Assembly (NCBI GenBank): GCA_029262375.1
Contig: JAJCZM010000051.1
Coordinates: 186,001 to 250,000, forward strand
Reading direction: 5' to 3'
Length of the DNA stretch: 64,000 bases
Origin: Deltaproteobacteria bacterium
GTDB taxonomy: Bacteria; Desulfobacterota; Binatia; UBA1149; SPBQ01
In this document: positions 1 through 8,449 of the stretch, one piece after another
Layout: each line of letters begins with the position of its first letter
Position numbering within the stretch: the stretch's first letter is position 1
Notes under the pieces: generated by a model
Database searches by the model: none
Told to the model about the DNA's origin: nothing
Seen by the model: only the letters and a program-made list of their open reading frames with translations
Translations under genes and position numbers: made by a program

Positions 1-181
1 CGGCATGCTCAAGGGATACTCGAACAATTACCTACCGGTACTCGTGGACGGGACCGACGCCCACATGAACCGCGTTGTACCGGTTTCTCTCACCGGACGT
101 CACGGCAAACGGCTGGTTGCCACGCCGATCGACCACCGCGCGACTGAGAACCGAGTGGGTCAGGCAACGGTGTCGCGATGA
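1..181 (+). CDS. MtaB/MiaB-like tRNA methylthiotransferase, C-terminal fragment
   Basis: The open frame starting at base 2 runs in from the left edge and ends at TGA 179-181. About 59 residues are visible. They read as a TRAM-type RNA-binding domain: GYSNNYLPVLVDG, then NRVVPVSLTG and a basic tail. This matches the end of radical-SAM methylthiotransferases of the MtaB (t6A37) group. The stop overlaps the rnc start as ATGA, which suggests translational coupling. The catalytic Fe-S part lies outside the window, so MtaB rather than MiaB or RimO is inferred only from the tail. Confidence 0.6.
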   Translation, partial: GMLKGYSNNYLPVLVDGTDAHMNRVVPVSLTGRHGKRLVATPIDHRATENRVGQATVSR

Positions 182-864
182 GCGACTCGCTCGAGGTTCT
201 CGAGGCGACACTCGGGTACCGCTTCACCGACAAACAGCTGCTCGATCAAGCGCTGCGACATAGCTCGTTCGGCGCGGAGTCCGCATCCAAGAACAACGAG
301 ACGTTCGAGTTCCTGGGCGACGCCGTACTCGATCTGGCGCTCAGCGAATTGATGATGCGCGAGCACCCGGAATACAACGAAGGGGATCTTACTCGGCTGC
401 GCGCAGCGCTCGCGAACGCGTCGCACTTGGCGGACGTCGCGCGAGAACTGAATCTCGGACAATGGCTGCGCCTTGGCCGGGGGGAAGAACAGAGCGGCGG
501 ACGCGACAAAGAGAGCATCTTGGCGGCCGGCTACGAAGCCATCCTCGGTGCAATCTTCTTGGATGCCGGCTATGAAGCGACACGCGCAGTGGTCGCGCAG
601 CACTTCGAAGAGTCCGTCCGCACGCCATCGAATGCACGCGAGGACTTCAAGACGACGCTGCAGGAATACACGCAGCGCACGCACAAGGTCACACCGACCT
701 ACAAGGTCACCAACATCACCGGCCCCGACCATGACAGACGTTACGAGGTCGCCCTGCATCTGGGCGACAACCCGATTGCCGAAGGCAACGGGCGTAGCCG
801 TAAGCACGCCGAACAAGAGGCCGCCAAGATCGGGCTGGCTCTCCTACAGGACAACAAGACATAA
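178..864 (+). CDS. rnc: Ribonuclease III
   Basis: A 228-aa double-strand-specific endoribonuclease that processes rRNA precursors and structured mRNAs. The RNase III signature NNETFEFLGDAVLDL is at residues 39-53, giving the metal ligands E41, E44 and D48. The second acidic segment reads ILAAGYEA at 114-121. E120 is present, but the residue matching E. coli D114 is A117. A double-stranded-RNA-binding domain fills about 155-224 and ends with the usual basic KHAEQEAA helix. Length is normal for the family. The ATG overlaps the previous stop, and era follows after 5 nt, the common rnc-era arrangement. Confidence 0.96.
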   Translation: MSDSLEVLEATLGYRFTDKQLLDQALRHSSFGAESASKNNETFEFLGDAVLDLALSELMMREHPEYNEGDLTRLRAALANASHLADVARELNLGQWLRLGRGEEQSGGRDKESILAAGYEAILGAIFLDAGYEATRAVVAQHFEESVRTPSNAREDFKTTLQEYTQRTHKVTPTYKVTNITGPDHDRRYEVALHLGDNPIAEGNGRSRKHAEQEAAKIGLALLQDNKT

Positions 865-869
865 CGACG

Positions 870-2000
870 ATGTCGGACGACTCCCCAGACAACATAACCG
901 AGAGCGCCCCCACGGCGGCGGCGATGATCGCGCTTGCCGGCGCACCGAATGCCGGCAAATCGACACTTCTCAATCGAATCCTCGGGCGCCGCCTGAGCAT
1001 TGCAACTCCGAAACCGCAGACGACGCAGACACGTATCCTCGGTATTGAGATGCGTGGCCGAACCCAGCTGGTATTCACCGACACCCCTGGCATCCACAAT
1101 CCTCGAGGCGCGATCCATGAACTCATGGTAGGTCGTGCGCGCGCAAGTATCAGCGGCGCCGATATCGTCTGCTGGCTAATCGATACCAGCAAGGGAATCC
1201 GGCGCATCGACCGCGAAGAATTGCCGCGACTTGCGGCACAGGCCGCAAGGGAGCAGTCAGCCGGCCCGCAGGCCCACCGCGATCCCGACGCCGACGTCGA
1301 CGTCGAACCGGAGGTCGTCTCCCAAGTGGATCCCCATGACGACGCGATCGCCGAGCTGTTCCACGACGACGACCACGACGATGACGACGATAATGACGAC
1401 GACGACGCCTACGGTGAGTCGGACAAGTCGGACTACGAAGCCTACGAAAACCCCGATGGGCAGAAACTCGTCGTCGTACTGAACAAAGTAGACGTCGCAG
1501 CGAAACCGGCGCTGCTGCCGCTCATGAAGGAACTGGGCGAACTCGCGCCGAACATCGAGGTATTCACCACCAGCGCACTGCGCGGCGAGGGGGTCGAAGA
1601 TCTGGTCGAACACTTGATCACACTCGCCCCCGAAGGCCCCCTGCTGTTTCCGGAAGACGCAGTGACCGACAGGCCGGTCGAGTTCATGGTCGCAGAGTAC
1701 GTCCGCGAGCAGCTCTTTCATCGGCTACAACAAGAACTACCGTACCGCGTTGCCGTCAAGGTGGACCTGCACGAGCGTCGCAAGAAGACCGAGTACTTCG
1801 AAGCATCGATCTACGTCGATGCCGAGTCGGCGCGCAAGATCATCATCGGTGCCGGAGGAAAGAACATAAAGGCCATTGGAACCTCTGCACGCAAACGCGC
1901 CGAGGAACTCGTCGACGGCAAAGTCTTCTTGAAACTCGAGGTACGCGTGAAGAAGAACTGGCAGGACGACGCCGGCTTCCTCGAGGAACTAGGACTGTGA
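870..2000 (+). CDS. era: GTPase Era with a large acidic insertion
   Basis: An essential GTPase that binds the 3' end of 16S rRNA during 30S assembly. The motifs are G1 GAPNAGKST (24-32), the G2 Thr in TTQTR, G3 DTPG (71-74), G4 NKVD (205-208) and a SAL G5. The C-terminal KH domain carries AGGKNIKAIG. Era is usually near 300 aa. This protein is 376 aa because about 75 extra residues (about 121-198) sit between G3 and G4, including a run made almost only of Asp, encoded by GAC/GAT repeats at about 1365-1415. The core motifs are intact, so it should be functional. Its TGA overlaps the GTG start of der. Confidence 0.95.
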   Translation: MSDDSPDNITESAPTAAAMIALAGAPNAGKSTLLNRILGRRLSIATPKPQTTQTRILGIEMRGRTQLVFTDTPGIHNPRGAIHELMVGRARASISGADIVCWLIDTSKGIRRIDREELPRLAAQAAREQSAGPQAHRDPDADVDVEPEVVSQVDPHDDAIAELFHDDDHDDDDDNDDDDAYGESDKSDYEAYENPDGQKLVVVLNKVDVAAKPALLPLMKELGELAPNIEVFTTSALRGEGVEDLVEHLITLAPEGPLLFPEDAVTDRPVEFMVAEYVREQLFHRLQQELPYRVAVKVDLHERRKKTEYFEASIYVDAESARKIIIGAGGKNIKAIGTSARKRAEELVDGKVFLKLEVRVKKNWQDDAGFLEELGL

Positions 2001-3466
2001 GCATACGTCGCACACCGACCGTGCGCGCGACGGGTGTTCCGACGGTTGCGATCGTTGGAAGGCCGAACGTCGGCAAGTCGACGCTATTTAATCGGCTGAT
2101 CCGCAAGCGACGCGCGATCACGCTCGATACGCCCGGCATCACTCGCGACCCGATCTCCGAAACGGTGAACTGGGACGGCATGACACTGAACCTCGTCGAT
2201 ACCGGCGGGCTGGGCGGTGAGTCCGACATCGCTCTCGCCGATCAGGTACACAAGCATACGATTCGGGCCGTCGGCGATGCGGATCTCATCGTGGTGATCT
2301 TCGATGCACGCGGCGGGCTCAATCCGATGGATGGCGAAACCGTGGCGCTGATCCAGCGCCTCGGCGTTCCCACGATATGGGTTGCGAACAAGGCGGACGG
2401 CCTCGCCCAGGATGCAACGCTCGTGAATTTCTGCGAGCTGGGGATAGACGAGCCGCTCGGCGTATCGGCCGAACACAATATCGGACTCGGTGACCTGCGT
2501 GAGGTCATCCGAGAGACCCTCGAAGGGCAGGCCGAGGCCCGAGCACAGGCGCAGGGGCCGGACGAGGCAGAGCTAGAACCTGAAGCGTCACTTGAAGTCC
2601 CTGACGCCCCTGACGACGAACCCACGAATGGGGTCGTTTCGATCCCTCGCGACCCGGGGCACCCGCTGCGCTGCCGAGTCGCTCTCGTCGGCAGACCGAA
2701 CGTCGGCAAGTCTTCGCTGCTCAACCGAGTTGCCGAGTCGGAGCTCTCGCTCGTCGACGACAAACCCGGCACGACTCGCGACGTCGTAGATACGCTCGTC
2801 ACGCGTGACGAGCAGGAGTACCTACTGCTCGACACGGCCGGCATGCGCCGCCCTTCGAAAGTGGACGAGGGCGTCGAGCGCCTGAGCGTACGACGCAGCA
2901 TGGAGGCGGTGCGCCGCTCCGATGTCGTCGTGCTCATGCTCGAGCCCGAGGAGAGTCTCACCGACCAGGACGCGCGAATCGCACGCATCGCCTGGCAGGA
3001 AGGCCGCGCGATGGTCATCGTCGTGAACAAGGTGGATCTGCTGCAACACGGCCAAGCACGAGAGAAGATCCGCGAAGAGATCTACACGCGCTGCCCGACA
3101 CTCGGTCCCGTCGAAGTGGAGTTCATGTCGGTACTCGAAGGCACGGGCATCGATCAATTGTTCGCCGCCATCGACCGAGCATACGAAGCGTTCAACAAGC
3201 AGATTCGCACTTCGGACCTCAACCGCCTCGTAGAAGAGATCGTCGAACGACGCCAGCCTCCGGTCATCGCGAACGCGCGCCTGCGATTCTTCTATGTCAC
3301 ACAGACGGCCACGAGACCGCCTACGCTGACGTTCTTCTGTAACCGGGAGAAAGTACCGACCGATTACTCGCGCTTCATGGAGCGCTGCGTGCGCGAAACC
3401 ATCAAGCTCGACGGCGCGCCGCTTCGGCTTCGCTTTCGGCGTCGAGATTCACACGATCGCCGCTAG
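1997..3466 (+). CDS. der: Ribosome-assembly GTPase Der (EngA)
   Basis: A tandem-GTPase factor for 50S subunit maturation, 489 aa. The first G domain has GRPNVGKST at 21-29 and DTGG near 68-71. The second has GRPNVGKSS at 232-240 and DTAG. A KH-like C-terminal domain follows from about residue 400. The inter-domain linker (about 177-215) is long and acidic. The GTG start at 1997 overlaps the era stop (GTGA), and no better start lies nearby, so I keep it. It is third in the rnc-era-der run and is inferred to be co-transcribed. Confidence 0.96.
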   Translation: MSIRRTPTVRATGVPTVAIVGRPNVGKSTLFNRLIRKRRAITLDTPGITRDPISETVNWDGMTLNLVDTGGLGGESDIALADQVHKHTIRAVGDADLIVVIFDARGGLNPMDGETVALIQRLGVPTIWVANKADGLAQDATLVNFCELGIDEPLGVSAEHNIGLGDLREVIRETLEGQAEARAQAQGPDEAELEPEASLEVPDAPDDEPTNGVVSIPRDPGHPLRCRVALVGRPNVGKSSLLNRVAESELSLVDDKPGTTRDVVDTLVTRDEQEYLLLDTAGMRRPSKVDEGVERLSVRRSMEAVRRSDVVVLMLEPEESLTDQDARIARIAWQEGRAMVIVVNKVDLLQHGQAREKIREEIYTRCPTLGPVEVEFMSVLEGTGIDQLFAAIDRAYEAFNKQIRTSDLNRLVEEIVERRQPPVIANARLRFFYVTQTATRPPTLTFFCNREKVPTDYSRFMERCVRETIKLDGAPLRLRFRRRDSHDRR

Positions 3467-3488
3467 GCGCGGCCGGTCGCAGCTCGAA

Positions 3489-4004
3489 TCACGAACCGTT
3501 TCGTTTGTAGTTCTGCGCCAGCCCCATGTAGTTGGCGACTGTCGTGCTCATCCACCGACGATCGGCATCGGTCACGTCCCGCACGACGCGGGCAGGGGAG
3601 CCCATCACCAATTTCCCGGCCGGCACGATCGTCCCCGGAGTGACCAGCGAGTTCGCTCCCACCAAGGCGCCTTCCCCGATGACGGCCCCATCGAGCACGA
3701 TCGATCCGATACCGATGAGCGCGCCTGCGTGGACCTGTGCCCCATGAACGATGACCCGGTGCCCGAGCGTCACATCCTCGTGGATGATCGTCGGGTGAGT
3801 GCCCTTGGAGACGTGGATGGTGCACTGATCCTGGATGTTCGTGCGGGCCCCGATTCGAACGTGGTGGACGTCCGCCCGCACGACACACTGAAAAAAAATC
3901 GAGGCCTCATCGCCAAGTTCGACGTCTCCGATGACGTCGGCCGACGAGGCCACCCAGGCGGTGTCGTGAATCTTCGGGCTTTTTCCGTCGTAGGCGTGGA
4001 TCAT
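3489..4004 (-). CDS. Gamma-class carbonic anhydrase-like hexapeptide protein
   Basis: A left-handed beta-helix protein of the YrdA/PaaY/CaiE group, 171 aa from the chosen start. Hexapeptide repeats run from IHDTAWVASSADVIGDV to ALVGANSLVTPG. Metal-ligand histidines are seen in the segments VRADVHHVRIG and HRVIVHGAQVH. The frame is open to 4163, but the upstream part is a low-complexity MFEP repeat. The ATG at 4004 is preceded by GGAAG and gives the usual MIHAYDGKSP N-terminus, so I start there. Substrate is unproven: members include carbonic anhydrases and thioesterase-like proteins. It is convergent with der, with a 22-nt gap. Confidence 0.85.
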   Translation of the reverse strand: MIHAYDGKSPKIHDTAWVASSADVIGDVELGDEASIFFQCVVRADVHHVRIGARTNIQDQCTIHVSKGTHPTIIHEDVTLGHRVIVHGAQVHAGALIGIGSIVLDGAVIGEGALVGANSLVTPGTIVPAGKLVMGSPARVVRDVTDADRRWMSTTVANYMGLAQNYKRNGS

Positions 4005-4041
4005 CGGCTGCTTCCGGCGCGCTCGCGCGGCTCTCGGTGCC

Positions 4042-4095
4042 GGCTCGAACATGGCTTCGAACGTGGGCTCGAACATGGGCTCGAACATGGGCTCG
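4042..4095. repeat. 12-bp tandem repeat upstream of guaB
   Basis: Four copies of GGCTCGAACATG (one diverged to GCTTCGAACGTG) plus a half copy. They lie between the divergent carbonic-anhydrase and guaB starts. Read on the - strand they would encode MFEP repeats, but this lies upstream of the start I prefer. Confidence 0.85.
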
Positions 4096-4161
4096 CTTCG
4101 AGGCTGTGCTCTGCCGAGCGGCAGTCGTTGAAACGTACGGCGGCCGTGCCTATATGGCAAC

Positions 4162-5625
4162 ATGGAACCCCTGGATAACGTCCCCGTTGGCTATACTTTC
4201 GACGACGTCATCTTGGTGCCGGGCTATTCCGACGTACTGCCATCGGACACCAACGTCGAAGCACGACTCACCCGAAACATCCGCCTGAACGTCCCGCTCA
4301 CCAGCGCGGCCATGGATACGGTCACCGAATCTCGGTTGGCCATCGGCATGGCGCGTCTCGGCGGCCTCGGCTTCATTCATCGCAACCTGTCGATCGAGGC
4401 CCAGGCCACGGAAGTCGAAACGGTGAAGAAGAGCGAGTCGGGCATGATCAGCGATCCGATCACGGTCTCGCCCGACATGCCGCTGAGCGAAGCGCTCGAA
4501 ATCATGCGAGTGAACGGCATATCGGGACTGCCCGTCACCGACGGCAACTCGCTGGCCGGCATTCTCACACACCGAGACATCCGCTTCGAGCGCGATCTCA
4601 CCAAGAAAGTCTCGGAAGTCATGACCAGCGAACTCGTGACCGCACAGAAAGGCACGCGCCTCGATGAAGCCACCGAGATCCTGCACAAGCACCGTATCGA
4701 AAAGCTCCTGGTCGTAGACGGGCAGGGACGCCTCGCCGGACTCATCACCGTCAAAGACATTCAGAAGGGCATCGAGTTTCCGACCGCATCGAAAGACCCG
4801 AGCGGCAGTTTGCTCTGCGGCGCCGCGCTCGGCGTCGGCCCCGATCGCAACGAACGCGCGGCGGCGTTGTTCGAAGCGGGCGTTGACGTCGTCGCCGTAG
4901 ATACGGCCCACGGCCACACGAAAAACGTCATCGATACAGTCAAGGAAGTGAAAGCCGCGCACCCCGACTTGGAGGTTATCGCCGGCAACGTCGGCACGGC
5001 CGACGGCGCGCGCGCCTTGATCGATGCCGGCGTAGACGGCGTCAAAGTCGGAATGGGTGTCGGTTCGATCTGCACCACCCGCGTCGTCTCAGGCGTCGGC
5101 ATGCCGCAGCTCACGGCCATCATAGACGCGTGCAGCGTGGCACGTCCCGCCGGAGTTCCGGTGATCGCGGACGGCGGTGTCCGTTTCAGCGGCGACATCA
5201 CGAAGGCGCTTGCGGCAGGCGCATCGAGCGTCATGATCGGCTCGCTACTGGCCGGAACGGAAGAGAGCCCCGGCGAGACGATTCTCTACCAAGGTCGTAC
5301 CTACAAACTGTATCGCGGCATGGGCTCGCTCGAGGCCATGCGCGGCGGCCGCAGCAAGGACCGCTACTTCCAGCAAGATACCGACGACATGAAGCTGGTG
5401 CCCGAAGGCATCGAAGGCCGCGTCCCGTACAAGGGCTCACTTCAAGCAACGGTTGAACAATTGGTGGGCGGCCTGAGAGCGGGCATGGGGTACTGCGGAG
5501 CTGCCGATCTGGACGCGCTGGCCGAGGGCACGAAGTTCATTCGTATCTCACCGGCGGGCCTGGCCGAGGGACACGTCCACGACGTTACGATGATGAAAGA
5601 GCCGCCCAACTATAGGATCGAATAG
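4162..5625 (+). CDS. guaB: Inosine-5'-monophosphate dehydrogenase
   Basis: Catalyses NAD-dependent oxidation of IMP to XMP, the committed step of guanine nucleotide synthesis. The protein is 487 aa, normal for the family. The TIM barrel starts with [17 protein letters not shown] pair occupies about residues 95-205. The catalytic loop GSICTTR places the nucleophile at C304. The phosphate-binding DGGVRFSGD and the SKDRYFQQ flap are present. guaA starts 3 nt after the stop, so the two GMP-synthesis steps are one transcription unit. Confidence 0.98.
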   Translation: MEPLDNVPVGYTFDDVILVPGYSDVLPSDTNVEARLTRNIRLNVPLTSAAMDTVTESRLAIGMARLGGLGFIHRNLSIEAQATEVETVKKSESGMISDPITVSPDMPLSEALEIMRVNGISGLPVTDGNSLAGILTHRDIRFERDLTKKVSEVMTSELVTAQKGTRLDEATEILHKHRIEKLLVVDGQGRLAGLITVKDIQKGIEFPTASKDPSGSLLCGAALGVGPDRNERAAALFEAGVDVVAVDTAHGHTKNVIDTVKEVKAAHPDLEVIAGNVGTADGARALIDAGVDGVKVGMGVGSICTTRVVSGVGMPQLTAIIDACSVARPAGVPVIADGGVRFSGDITKALAAGASSVMIGSLLAGTEESPGETILYQGRTYKLYRGMGSLEAMRGGRSKDRYFQQDTDDMKLVPEGIEGRVPYKGSLQATVEQLVGGLRAGMGYCGAADLDALAEGTKFIRISPAGLAEGHVHDVTMMKEPPNYRIE

Positions 5626-5628
5626 GCG

Positions 5629-7182
5629 ATGATCACGATTCTTGATTTCGGGAGTCAGTACACTCAGCTCATCGCGCGGCGCGTGCGCGAAGCGAACGTG
5701 TACTGCGAGATCCATCCGTACAACGTCGATCCCGCAATCATCGCGGAACTGGCTCCCGAGGGTGTGATTCTTTCCGGCGGTCCATCGAGCGTGTACGACG
5801 ACGACGCGCCGAAACCTGCTGCGGCCGCGCTCTCGCTGGACGTCCCCTACCTCGGAATCTGTTACGGCATGGGACTGCTGGCGCATGACGCGGGTGGACA
5901 TGTCGCACGCGCCGCGCAGCGCGAATACGGACCGGCGACGTTGGTCGCCAACAACGGCGGTTCTTCCGACGCGCTGTTCAACGGTCTCGAAGGAAACCTC
6001 GGACAGGTCTGGATGAGCCGCGCCGACCGACTCGAGCAACTTCCCGCAGGCTGGCAAGCGATCGCTTCGAGCGACAACTCGCCCTATGCAGCGATCAGAA
6101 CCGCCGACGGCAGGCGCTACGGTCTGCAGTTCCACCCTGAGGTCGTGCACTCCCAGCGCGGACGCACGATGCTGGAGAACTTCCTGTTCAAAGTCTGCGG
6201 CGCAAAGGCGGACTGGACACCGGCAAGCTTTGTTGACGCGGCCTGCGAGCGCATTCGTGAACAAGTCGGTTCTCGTCAAGTCGTGTGCGGACTGAGCGGC
6301 GGCGTGGATTCCACCGTGACTGCGGCGCTCATCGAGAAGGCCGTGCCGGGCCAACTCACCTGTGTGTTCGTCGATAACGGCCTACTTCGCCTCAACGAAG
6401 CCGAGCAGGTCTGTCGCGAACTCGGCGAGCCGTTCTTCGGCGATGACTTCGTGCACGTGGACTCCACCGATCTTTTTCTTGACGCGTTGGCCGGCGTGAG
6501 CGACCCCGAACAGAAGCGAAAGATCATCGGCCGCACCTTCATCGAGGTATTCGATGAAGCCGCCAAGTCGGCCGAGCGCACCAAGCCGCACGCCGAGTTG
6601 CTCGCACAGGGAACGCTGTACCCGGACGTCATCGAGTCGGTATCCGTCAAGGGACCGTCTGCGACCATCAAGAGCCATCACAATGTCGGTGGACTACCGG
6701 CTCACATGAACCTCGAACTCGTCGAACCGCTGCGTGAGCTCTTCAAGGACGAGGTGAGGGCGGTAGGCGCGGTGCTCGGGCTACCGCACGAGCTACTGTG
6801 GCGTCATCCATTTCCGGGTCCAGGTCTGGCAGTGCGCCTTCTGGGTGACATCGTCCGAGAAGACTTGGCGATGCTGCGCGAGGCCGACGCAATCTTCATC
6901 GAGGAGATTCGCCGCGCCGATCTGTACGACAAGATCTGGCAGGCCTTCGCCGTTCTGCTCCCGATTCGTACGGTGGGCGTCCAGGGCGACTACCGCACCT
7001 ACGATCGTGTCGTAGCGCTACGCGCGATCACAAGTGAGGACGGTATGACCGCCGACTGGTTCCGCTTCCCGGACGAAGTGCTAGCGCGATCGTCCGCTCG
7101 TATCGCCAATGAAGTGTCCGGCGTGAGCCGAGTCGTGTACGACATCTCGTCGAAGCCACCGGCAACCGTGGAGTGGGAGTAG
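5629..7182 (+). CDS. guaA: GMP synthase (glutamine-hydrolysing)
   Basis: Converts XMP to GMP using ATP and ammonia from glutamine. The 517-aa protein has an N-terminal class I amidotransferase (C78 in GICYGM, H169 and E171 in FHPEV), an ATP pyrophosphatase loop SGGVDS at 223-228, and the C-terminal dimerisation domain ending in [11 protein letters not shown]. Two conserved amidotransferase positions differ. The usual CYGMQ reads CYGMG (G82), and the usual MSHGD reads MSRAD (about 129-133). The catalytic triad itself is intact. It is directly downstream of guaB. Confidence 0.97.
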   Translation: MITILDFGSQYTQLIARRVREANVYCEIHPYNVDPAIIAELAPEGVILSGGPSSVYDDDAPKPAAAALSLDVPYLGICYGMGLLAHDAGGHVARAAQREYGPATLVANNGGSSDALFNGLEGNLGQVWMSRADRLEQLPAGWQAIASSDNSPYAAIRTADGRRYGLQFHPEVVHSQRGRTMLENFLFKVCGAKADWTPASFVDAACERIREQVGSRQVVCGLSGGVDSTVTAALIEKAVPGQLTCVFVDNGLLRLNEAEQVCRELGEPFFGDDFVHVDSTDLFLDALAGVSDPEQKRKIIGRTFIEVFDEAAKSAERTKPHAELLAQGTLYPDVIESVSVKGPSATIKSHHNVGGLPAHMNLELVEPLRELFKDEVRAVGAVLGLPHELLWRHPFPGPGLAVRLLGDIVREDLAMLREADAIFIEEIRRADLYDKIWQAFAVLLPIRTVGVQGDYRTYDRVVALRAITSEDGMTADWFRFPDEVLARSSARIANEVSGVSRVVYDISSKPPATVEWE

Positions 7183-7250
7183 CCCGGTAGCCCCGGCTCG
7201 ACGGCTCCGCCGACTGAATACACGCGCCGCCGAGCACGTCCGACGTTGAT

Positions 7251-7838
7251 ATGAGCAAGCCCGGCCAGTCAGTACCACCGCCCGAAGTCGCCGCGCCGCG
7301 CGAAGTACGCCGGCCCGACAAACTCATGGACCCGGCCGCCGTCGCCTCGACCATGACGTATGCCTACAGCGGCCATCTCGCGACCGTCGGCGCCGACGGC
7401 TGGCCGTACGTGATCCCACTGCTCTTTGTTTGGGACGCCAACGAAATCCACTTCCACACCGGCGCGATAGCGGGACACCTGCGTGCCAACATCGAGCACG
7501 ACTCGCGCGTCTGTTTCGAGATCGATGAGGCCGGCGAAGTGTTCCCCTACGGCCGTTACGAGTGTGATACGTCGATCGCTTACACGAGCGTGGTCGCATT
7601 CGGACGCGTACGCGTCGTGACTGACCGGACGGACAAAGCGGCATTTTTCGACAAGTTCATGACGAAGTACGAGGCCAGAGGCGACGATCGACCAGAGAGT
7701 TTCTTCCCGCGCCTAGACGCCGTCACTGTGTACACCATCGCTGTCGAGCGCATGACGGGCAAGCAGGCTCCGCTTCCTGCTCCCCAAGATCGATGGCCGG
7801 CCAAGGACATGACGAAGTCGCCCGGCACCCAGCCCTGA
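7251..7838 (+). CDS. Pyridoxamine 5'-phosphate oxidase-family flavoprotein
   Basis: A 195-aa split-barrel FMN-binding protein of the PNPOx/NimA-like type. The core runs from GHLATVGADGWPYVIPLLF through IHFHTGAIAGHLRANIEHDSRVCFEID to YTSVVAFGRVRVV, the usual strand order of this fold. Such proteins use FMN or F420 to reduce varied substrates, and the true substrate cannot be read from sequence. No strong ribosome-binding site precedes ATG 7251. It opens a run of small + strand catabolic-looking genes. Confidence 0.75.
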   Translation: MSKPGQSVPPPEVAAPREVRRPDKLMDPAAVASTMTYAYSGHLATVGADGWPYVIPLLFVWDANEIHFHTGAIAGHLRANIEHDSRVCFEIDEAGEVFPYGRYECDTSIAYTSVVAFGRVRVVTDRTDKAAFFDKFMTKYEARGDDRPESFFPRLDAVTVYTIAVERMTGKQAPLPAPQDRWPAKDMTKSPGTQP

Positions 7839-7874
7839 GCCCAACCGGAGCAACACCAGCAAGGAGCCGTGAGC

Positions 7875-7955
7875 AAGGCTCCGCCAATAGGAGCCGTTCG
7901 AAAGGCGCCGCCAATAGGAGCCGTTCGAAAGGCTCCGCCAATAGGAGCCATACAA
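7875..7955 (+). repeat. Three 27-bp direct repeats, each with a Shine-Dalgarno-like core
   Basis: The units are 7875-7901, 7902-7928 and 7929-7955, nearly identical, each containing AATAGGAGCC. The third copy places AGGAG 8 nt before the ATG at 7956, so it acts as the ribosome-binding site of the next gene. The frame through the repeats is open and would add KAPPIGAVR repeats, but the homology starts at 7956. Confidence 0.9.
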
Positions 7956-8243
7956 ATGACACTCGAAGTTGCCATTCTCGACGTGATCGCAGGCCAGGAG
8001 ACGGATTTCGAAGACGCGTTCTCAAAAGCGCAGTCCATCATCTCGTCGATGCAGGGGTATCTCGGGCACGAGCTGAAGCGTTGCGTGGAGAACAAGTCTC
8101 GCTACATTCTGCTCGTGCAGTGGATCAACCTGGAGGCACACACCCAAGGATTTCGAGGCTCGCCGGAGTATCAGGATTGGAAAGCTGCTCTGCATCATTT
8201 CTACGATCCGTTTCCGACCGTAGAACACTACGAAGCCCTTTAG
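7956..8243 (+). CDS. Antibiotic biosynthesis monooxygenase (ABM)-family protein
   Basis: A 95-aa ferredoxin-fold protein of the ABM dimeric alpha-beta barrel family. The first strand is LEVAILDVIAG, followed by a helix (ETDFEDAFSKAQSIISS), GYLGHELKRCVENKSRYILLVQW and the closing FYDPFPTVEHYEAL. The last segment resembles the F-x-P-x-V-x-H-Y ending common in the family. The start at 7956 is chosen because it has AGGAG at the right distance and because the upstream open frame is only the 27-bp repeat. Members range from heme-degrading to quinone-oxidising enzymes; function is not assigned. Confidence 0.75.
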   Translation: MTLEVAILDVIAGQETDFEDAFSKAQSIISSMQGYLGHELKRCVENKSRYILLVQWINLEAHTQGFRGSPEYQDWKAALHHFYDPFPTVEHYEAL

Positions 8244-8369
8244 CACTACGACGAAGAGCGCAAAGCCGATCGGGGCGCGTTCTTCAAGTCGATCCACAGT
8301 ACGCTCCTCACGCAAATGGGGCACGACATTGGCTCTACCGATCTCCCGGTCATGCCGAGCATCGACTGA
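8244..8369 (+). other. In-frame open stretch after the ABM stop codon
   Basis: Directly after the TAG at 8241-8243 the same frame stays open for 41 sense codons with strongly GC-biased third positions, then ends at TGA 8367-8369. The encoded segment (HYDEERKADRGAFFKS and onward) is not one I recognise. It may be a decayed C-terminal extension, a read-through tail, or chance in GC-rich DNA. No start codon with a ribosome-binding site precedes it. Confidence 0.3.
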
Positions 8370-8449
8370 GCGACACCGCATTCGCTTGCTTCGCCGCAGG
8401 CCCAGTCGGTAGGGTACTCGCTCGCCGGCGTCGGCGACCCCACTGCAAG

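Noticed and set aside
1257..1721. Val-rich frame on the - strand
   Set aside because: Antisense of the Asp codons in the Era insertion.
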